Shown in pieces: positions 58,515-64,000 of a stretch of DNA of 64,000 nt. The stretch's first letter is position 1; each line of letters opens with the position of its first letter. The position numbers and the translations under genes are program-made. Source of the DNA: Candidatus Adamsella avium (GTDB taxonomy: Bacteria > Cyanobacteriota > Vampirovibrionia > Gastranaerophilales > CAJFVJ01); contig CAJFVJ010000002.1 of the NCBI GenBank assembly GCA_904420445.1, positions 186,001 to 250,000 of the forward strand, in the 5' to 3' direction. The notes beneath the pieces were generated by a model. It searched no databases. It saw nothing but the letters and a program-made list of their open reading frames with translations, and had not been told where the DNA came from.

Positions 58515-60384
58515 TATCTCTTATATTCCTTCTTATTATTCAGGCAATATGTTTCAGAGCAATCTGCAAACAACGGCTCCATCATATCAGACTGTTAGTA
58601 TGACAAGTCCTCAAACACAGGCATTCTATTCAATTCCTGCCATTACATCATACTATCAACCTCCTGTTCTTGCTGAACAATATAATAAACAGGTTGCAAG
58701 TAATGCTTATTCGAATACAGTGCAGCCTGCCGCTGCAACATCTGTTACACCTCAAAAAAAGATGTCACCACTGTTGGAGAATTTTATGAAAACACAAAGA
58801 CCTGACGGCGTTTCTCAGGTTACTCTCGAACCTCAAAAAACGTCAGCAACTCCATATAAAAATCATCTGAGAACACTCTTCCAGAATAACGAAGCCGTTA
58901 TTTATGCAATGATACCAAGAACTTTCAACGCAAAAGATACAAACGGTGATGATATAATCGACGGAGGAGAAGAATCGGGAACGTTCCTGAATGCAATAGA
59001 ACGTCTTGATGAACTGGTAGGATATGGCGTTAATACAATTCATATGCTTCCGATTCATGAACCCGGGATGGAAGTTGCTCTTGGAACAGCAGGTTCTATT
59101 TATGCGCCGAAGGATTATCTCGGAATAGACCCGAAACTGGATGACCCGAATGATCCTCGCAGCGTAAAAGAAGAGGCAAAACAGTTTATAGATGAATGCC
59201 ATAAACGCGGTATAGCCGTAATGATTGACTTACCGAGCTGCGCTTCTGTTGATATGTACAAGGCAAAACCGGAACTGATGGCAACAGATGAGAAAGGAAA
59301 CCCGAAAACACCGCAGGGATGGGATGACATCAGAATGTTTGACCCTTGGCAGGATGAAGCCAAGAGAACCCTGAATAAAGAACTCGTTGATTATCACAAA
59401 CGAGTCATCGATCTCTATCAGGAACTCGGCATCGATGGTATCAGAGCCGACGTTGCAAGGGCGAAACCGGTAGAATTCTGGGATGAAATCATTCCTTATG
59501 CAAGAAGCAAAGACCCTGAATTTGCATTCCTGGCAGAATCTTATACTTATGAAGATGCATCTCCGATGCTGAATATGCCGAAAGACAGACCGGAAGATTT
59601 GCTTGCCGCAGGCTTTGACTCTTATTACGGTCAGTATCACATATTCAACGAATGGAAAACAGGCAAGGAATTGAATGATTATGTCATTGAAAACCTTGAG
59701 ATGTCAAAGCGTCTTCCGAAGGATAAGTCGTTAATCGGCTCATTTGCAACACATGATGATAAGAGTCCGATGACAAACGGAGGAGCACCTTATTGCAATA
59801 TGACAACAGGGCTTCAGATGACGCTTCCGATGACAAATCCGTATTTTGTAACAGGATTTGAATCAGGTGACCGTTATGTATATAAATTCAGAGATAAAAT
59901 CGCAAGAGAATCTGATACGGGCAATCTGAAATACTTTGTACACAACGAAAAACTCGATTTGTTCAACAAATCAAGAAGACCGGGTGGAGAAAATCCTGAA
60001 ATCGGTGAGTTTATGACTGCTATGTCAAAAGTCAGAAAACAATATAATGATATTATCACCAAAGGGTCTTTCATTCCTCTTGATGAAAAAAGAGGAGATG
60101 GAGAAAAAATTATCTCTTATGCAAGAAGTTTGAATGGAAAAACTCTCTTGATAGTAGCAAACAAAGACGTAAATGCCGCTCATAAAGCAAGTGTTACAGT
60201 TCCCGGCTTAAGACCGGATCAACAGCTTAATGATTTGGCTCCTGTTTATACAAAAGGTGATAATATTTCAGCCGCAGAAAACAGAGTAGAGTTGGAATTG
60301 GCGCCAGCCAGTTTCCATGTGTTTGAAATAAATACTCCAAACATAGAAAAAGAAGCTAAAGGTGTTTATAAACAAAATTTATAG
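58504..60384 (+). CDS. glycoside hydrolase family 13 enzyme
   Basis: 626 residues: a polar Ser/Thr/Gln/Tyr-rich N-terminus of about 125 residues, then a GH13 (alpha-amylase superfamily) barrel. Nucleophile D316 is in GIDGIRADVARAKP, acid/base E345 in FLAESYTYED, and the third acid D418 in FATHDDKSP (H417 present, N replaced by T). Region I MIDLPSCAS (D242) lacks the usual His five residues on. The overall order resembles the GlgE-like maltosyltransferase group, which is inference. No signal peptide, so probably cytoplasmic. GGAAGGAG site; overlaps the preceding gene by 11 bases. Confidence 0.88.
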   Translation: MLNNISYIPSYYSGNMFQSNLQTTAPSYQTVSMTSPQTQAFYSIPAITSYYQPPVLAEQYNKQVASNAYSNTVQPAAATSVTPQKKMSPLLENFMKTQRPDGVSQVTLEPQKTSATPYKNHLRTLFQNNEAVIYAMIPRTFNAKDTNGDDIIDGGEESGTFLNAIERLDELVGYGVNTIHMLPIHEPGMEVALGTAGSIYAPKDYLGIDPKLDDPNDPRSVKEEAKQFIDECHKRGIAVMIDLPSCASVDMYKAKPELMATDEKGNPKTPQGWDDIRMFDPWQDEAKRTLNKELVDYHKRVIDLYQELGIDGIRADVARAKPVEFWDEIIPYARSKDPEFAFLAESYTYEDASPMLNMPKDRPEDLLAAGFDSYYGQYHIFNEWKTGKELNDYVIENLEMSKRLPKDKSLIGSFATHDDKSPMTNGGAPYCNMTTGLQMTLPMTNPYFVTGFESGDRYVYKFRDKIARESDTGNLKYFVHNEKLDLFNKSRRPGGENPEIGEFMTAMSKVRKQYNDIITKGSFIPLDEKRGDGEKIISYARSLNGKTLLIVANKDVNAAHKASVTVPGLRPDQQLNDLAPVYTKGDNISAAENRVELELAPASFHVFEINTPNIEKEAKGVYKQNL

Positions 60385-60485
60385 AAATTAATAATAAAAT
60401 GTAATAATTTCTTTAAAAAACGGCAATTTTTTTTCATGTTTTACGTTATCACAATTATAGGGAAGTGTATAAAAAGGGAAGCTCT

Positions 60486-63400
60486 ATGTTTTATGTATCA
60501 TCAATAAACGCTGTAAATCCAAATAAAAATAAATCTTTAGCAACAACAAGACCTGATAAAAGACAGTCAATAGGGTTTAGCGGTCATAAGATTGTAGAAA
60601 ACGACCATGGAGAACGTTTATATAACTTCTATCTTCCTAATGCAAGATATAATGATGCAAAAGTAGAGCTTGTAAGACTTCTTAAAGATAAAAACGGAAA
60701 TATAATTGATGTCGAAAATATCAATGAAGACGGCACAGGCAGAAAATATCAAATTCCGCTTGATAGAAACAATAAAGCCGTATTCAATCCGAAAGACAGT
60801 GATGTTTATCTCGGTTCTGAAGATGACGATTTTATTCTCGGATATAGATTTATCGTAGATGGCAAACCATATACGGATAATCTCCAAAATGCTACTGTTG
60901 ACGGAGAAACGTACAATATAGCTCAGGGACTTTATGCATCTTCTCTCAAGGGACCTCAAACGATGTATCACGTTGTTCCCTATAATATGAATCCGAAAGG
61001 TGAAAATAAAAAGGTCAGAAGACTTGGTGAAGATGACTTTATAGAATTTAACACGAACAACTGGCGTTCTACTCATTATACAAACTACGGCGGTACAATC
61101 AGAGATATAGCAGATGCTGTTCCATATATTAAATCAGTCGGAGCAAAAAATATCATGACAACTCCGCTGTTTGCATCAGGTCCTCTTCCTATAGGATATT
61201 GGACAAATAATGCTTATCAGCTGAAACCGTCGCTCGGTACCGAAAAAGATTATAAAGACCTTGTCGTTGATTTGTATAAAAACGGAATGGGTTTGATTCT
61301 TGACGGTGCTTTTGTCAATGAAGGTTTGGAAGGAATACACCTTATTGACGTTCATAAATATGGTGCAAATTCTCCGTATTATAACTGGTTTGAATTTTTT
61401 GGCAACGAAAATGAACCTATAGGATATGGAGTTTTACCTCTTGATGAAACAGCTAAAGATAACTGGGATATAAGAATTATCAACAGTCCTCGAGTTTGGA
61501 ATGTTGATGAAAACGGTATGCCAAGAGCAACACATGGTGCAAAAAACGAAAGCTATGACCCGACACAACCGACTTATATTCAGCTCTTTGACAGAAGATT
61601 GACCTCTGTAGAACAACTCGACAGACAAAAATTATTTGATAAATATGATATTGCAAATGTTGAAGATCCGAATGAAATAAAAGACTATATGGATGGAGTA
61701 CAACCATATAAATTTCAGGTCTCAGCAGAGGAATTGGAACAGAAATTCAGAAAATATGAAGATGCTGATGAGTTCAAATATTCTCTTCTCGATTGGGATA
61801 AATTCTCATTGACAACTTCAAATAAAGATAGAAAAGCCAATCTTTGGGTCGGCAACAAGGATATTGCAAAATTAAGATTTATGACTCCTCAAGATAAACT
61901 TGCCGAGATATATGAAAATGCTGGCGGAGGAGAATCAGGTGCTCTGAAAGTTGCAGCCGTCAAAAAAGCTGAAAAAGAAGTTCAGGATTATATTGTCGGT
62001 ATAGGCGAATATTGGACAAGAAAAACTTCAAATATTATTAATTCTTATAATGCCCAACAACTGCAGGGCGCAAAGACGGTTGATGAGTATAAAGCGAAAA
62101 TCAAGGAAGCTGTAGAAAAAGGAAAACTTCCTCAAAGTGTTTTATCTCTCTCAAATCCATCAGATAAAACTCTTGAGAACTATATGACCGGTGATTATGA
62201 TTATTACAATATTCCGGCTCCTGTTGCTTCTATCGAAGAAGGTCTAAAAGCCTTTCCACTTGAATCTATAGAATTTTCTCCTGAATTGACATCAATTCTC
62301 GGTTCACCTGTCTTTAAAAAACTTGCTGAAGATAGAATTTATAACGGTGCACTTAAAGCAAAAACAATAGAAGTACTGGGGATGCTTGACCGTTCAGATA
62401 AAACAGGACGCAGACTATTATCAGGTGATAGACTGAATTATAATAACGCAGAAGTCTATGATTTGATTTCTGATGATATTACAAAATTTCTTATCGTTAA
62501 TGCGTTGACTGATTCATATTTTGATAATGATGACCATCAGGATGTACAGAGATTGAATCAAATAAGTCTCAATAGTCTTGATATTAAAGGTTCTTCTCAT
62601 GAAGAAGTCGCAAGAAAACTTGTCGCTAGATTGGAAGAAGGTTTAAATTCAATAAATATAAACAAACTCCAGCCTTATGTCGAATATCTTGAAAAAGATG
62701 TTATTAAAGGTGCTAGTGCCGAGGATTTGAGAGTAGCAAAACTTCTTTCTGATAAAGCTCAGGCAGGTCTAAACTGGCGTATTGACGCAGCAAAAGATAT
62801 TGCTGATATAGAAAGTATCGGAACTAAAGCAAATTCAGAAGAATGTATGGATGCAATAATCAGCTTCTGGAATAAATTTAACAAAGGCGTTGATAAATAC
62901 AATAAACATGCTTACAAAATCGGTGAATTTACAGATGCAGGCATATTGGCTTCAGGCTCACCCAAATATCCTAACGCAGGAACTGTCGAAGAAAAATTTG
63001 TAGAGGATTCCGGATTTACTACTCAAACAAACTACAACTATCAATATTCGATTCTGCATGGTATATACGGCGGATTCCCTGAACTTGGAAGCGGTGAAGG
63101 CGGATACAATGCTCCTATTGGTAAGTTGACTGAAAAACTCCTTTACGCATGGAATGGTTCACCAGGCTTCTTATTCAGCGGACCGAAATACAATGTCAAT
63201 AACTCACACGTCGCTGGTGGCAACCATGACAAACCTAGAATTCATCATGGGTTTGCTCTGAATTCCAAACTTGCTTATGCAAGTTATATGGGCAGCAAGC
63301 TTGAACCATCAGTTACCGATGAACTCAAAGATATGATGGAAGGTTCTGAGTTCTATACTCCTTATATCGAAGAAGCTGTCAGAATTAATGATGAAATATC

Positions 63401-64000
63401 AAAACTATACGAAAAAGAAAAAGAAGGAGAACTGACAGGCGAACAAAGAGCTCACCTTGTTAACCTTAAAGAACAGGAACGTCTTTCAGTCGGAAACAGA
63501 TTGTTCAAAATTGTATCTCCGGAAGCGCTTGCAATGGAAGCAGCAATCTTGGATGCAGTAAAACAAACACTGCCTGAAAACACTCCTGAAAAATATATGA
63601 CACAGTTTATACAAACTGTTGATGATATGGCAAAAATAAGAAATAATGGTGAATATTTCGCTGTTAGAGGATTCCAGGATAACTGGAAAGATATTCTTAA
63701 TGCAATGCCTGAGGGTGCAGCAAAAGAATTTTTCTCAACAAAAGTGAAAGAAGCCGATGTAGAAGAAGCATTCTTGAAACCTGCTATGATAAAAGGCGAT
63801 GCAATGTATTTCTTAAAAGCTCTTCTCCCCGGTACTCCTACCTTGTTCTCAGGTGATGAACTAGGACTGACAGGTTTTGAATCAAAATCCAAAAACCAGT
63901 ATCTTCAAAACAGAGGAAGAGGTCGCTTTGAATATATAGGCGGAATGGTTGAGGCCGAAAACAGAAACAGAAAAAATCCTGAATATAGAAAATATGCTGA
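60486..64000 (+). CDS. large GH13 enzyme, 3' end outside window
   Basis: At least 1171 codons with no stop before the window edge. The polar N-terminus MFYVSSINAVNPNKNKSLAT ends in F-S-G at 31-33. A beta-rich module (about 45-150, like a carbohydrate-binding/CBM48 domain) precedes the barrel. GH13 regions: I at D273 (LILDGAFVNEG), II nucleophile D767 (LNWRIDAAKD), III E814 (IGEFTDAG), IV N913-H914-D915 (GGNHDKPR), and a late GTPTLFSGDELG. About 390 extra residues lie between regions I and II. No signal peptide. GGGAAG ribosome-binding site; about 100 bases after the previous stop. Confidence 0.88.
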   Translation, partial: MFYVSSINAVNPNKNKSLATTRPDKRQSIGFSGHKIVENDHGERLYNFYLPNARYNDAKVELVRLLKDKNGNIIDVENINEDGTGRKYQIPLDRNNKAVFNPKDSDVYLGSEDDDFILGYRFIVDGKPYTDNLQNATVDGETYNIAQGLYASSLKGPQTMYHVVPYNMNPKGENKKVRRLGEDDFIEFNTNNWRSTHYTNYGGTIRDIADAVPYIKSVGAKNIMTTPLFASGPLPIGYWTNNAYQLKPSLGTEKDYKDLVVDLYKNGMGLILDGAFVNEGLEGIHLIDVHKYGANSPYYNWFEFFGNENEPIGYGVLPLDETAKDNWDIRIINSPRVWNVDENGMPRATHGAKNESYDPTQPTYIQLFDRRLTSVEQLDRQKLFDKYDIANVEDPNEIKDYMDGVQPYKFQVSAEELEQKFRKYEDADEFKYSLLDWDKFSLTTSNKDRKANLWVGNKDIAKLRFMTPQDKLAEIYENAGGGESGALKVAAVKKAEKEVQDYIVGIGEYWTRKTSNIINSYNAQQLQGAKTVDEYKAKIKEAVEKGKLPQSVLSLSNPSDKTLENYMTGDYDYYNIPAPVASIEEGLKAFPLESIEFSPELTSILGSPVFKKLAEDRIYNGALKAKTIEVLGMLDRSDKTGRRLLSGDRLNYNNAEVYDLISDDITKFLIVNALTDSYFDNDDHQDVQRLNQISLNSLDIKGSSHEEVARKLVARLEEGLNSININKLQPYVEYLEKDVIKGASAEDLRVAKLLSDKAQAGLNWRIDAAKDIADIESIGTKANSEECMDAIISFWNKFNKGVDKYNKHAYKIGEFTDAGILASGSPKYPNAGTVEEKFVEDSGFTTQTNYNYQYSILHGIYGGFPELGSGEGGYNAPIGKLTEKLLYAWNGSPGFLFSGPKYNVNNSHVAGGNHDKPRIHHGFALNSKLAYASYMGSKLEPSVTDELKDMMEGSEFYTPYIEEAVRINDEISKLYEKEKEGELTGEQRAHLVNLKEQERLSVGNRLFKIVSPEALAMEAAILDAVKQTLPENTPEKYMTQFIQTVDDMAKIRNNGEYFAVRGFQDNWKDILNAMPEGAAKEFFSTKVKEADVEEAFLKPAMIKGDAMYFLKALLPGTPTLFSGDELGLTGFESKSKNQYLQNRGRGRFEYIGGMVEAENRNRKNPEYRKYA

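Noticed and set aside
60385-60485. Possible terminator after the first GH13 gene
   Set aside because: Only a weak 8-bp A/T stem with a long loop and no following T-run, so transcription probably continues into the next GH13 gene.
60618-63892. Several minus-strand reading frames inside the last gene (60618-61076, 61434-61707, 63452-63892)
   Set aside because: The plus frame from 60486 is open throughout, has all GH13 motifs and a ribosome-binding site. The minus frames are shadows.

Overview
The window is AT-rich, densely coded bacterial chromosome. Almost every gene is recognisable or has good ribosome-binding sites, and many starts overlap the preceding stop by a few bases. I see no rRNA, tRNA, CRISPR array, phage or transposase gene. 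The combination suggests a non-photosynthetic relative of Cyanobacteria, most likely Vampirovibrionia/Melainabacteria, order Gastranaerophilales. The evidence is phycobilisome-lyase-type HEAT-repeat proteins without photosynthesis genes, many TPR and HD-GYP proteins, a WhiG/FliA-type sigma factor without flagellar genes, and several lineage-type proteins with a short polar N-terminus ending in an F-x-G-like motif. This placement is an inference; no marker gene was compared with a database.

Layout. 0-4 kb: a truncated TPR protein, a secreted repeat protein, and a minus-strand operon of sigma factor plus two unknown genes. 4-16.5 kb: housekeeping genes (ahcY, radA, aspS, HU, an FAD oxidoreductase, alaS) with small unknown genes and an HD-GYP protein. 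16.6-30 kb: HEAT-repeat proteins, a metallo-beta-lactamase-fold hydrolase, a histidine kinase, a ClpX-zinc-finger protein coupled to an unknown 556-residue protein, ruvX and a DUF1292 protein, pgk, a TPR-GAF-HD-GYP protein, and engB. 29.8-39.7 kb: a surface polysaccharide locus with priming sugar transferase, outer-membrane export protein, WecG/TagA transferase, three family 2 glycosyltransferases, a Wzc-like co-polymerase with a degenerate kinase domain, an O-antigen polymerase/ligase-like protein and a hexapeptide acyltransferase. 39.7-47.5 kb: a secreted HExxH protein, a membrane protein, miaA, mnmG, and the tlyA-nadK-recN operon. 47.7-51.3 kb: two unknown membrane proteins and two zinc alcohol dehydrogenases. 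51.4-54.5 kb: a second zinc-finger protein, an HD-GYP protein and trmFO. 54.7-64 kb: an operon of two large unknown membrane proteins and two cytoplasmic-looking glycoside hydrolase 13 enzymes; the last runs off the window.

The two most unusual things are this last operon and a non-coding repeat. In the operon, membrane proteins and GH13 enzymes are translationally coupled, and some share an N-terminal F-x-G-like motif with proteins at 7.1 and 47.7-49.2 kb. The repeat is a palindromic, MITE-like element present twice, at 12.45-12.59 kb and, inverted, at 47.56-47.68 kb. Perfect or near-perfect intrinsic terminators close many transcription units.
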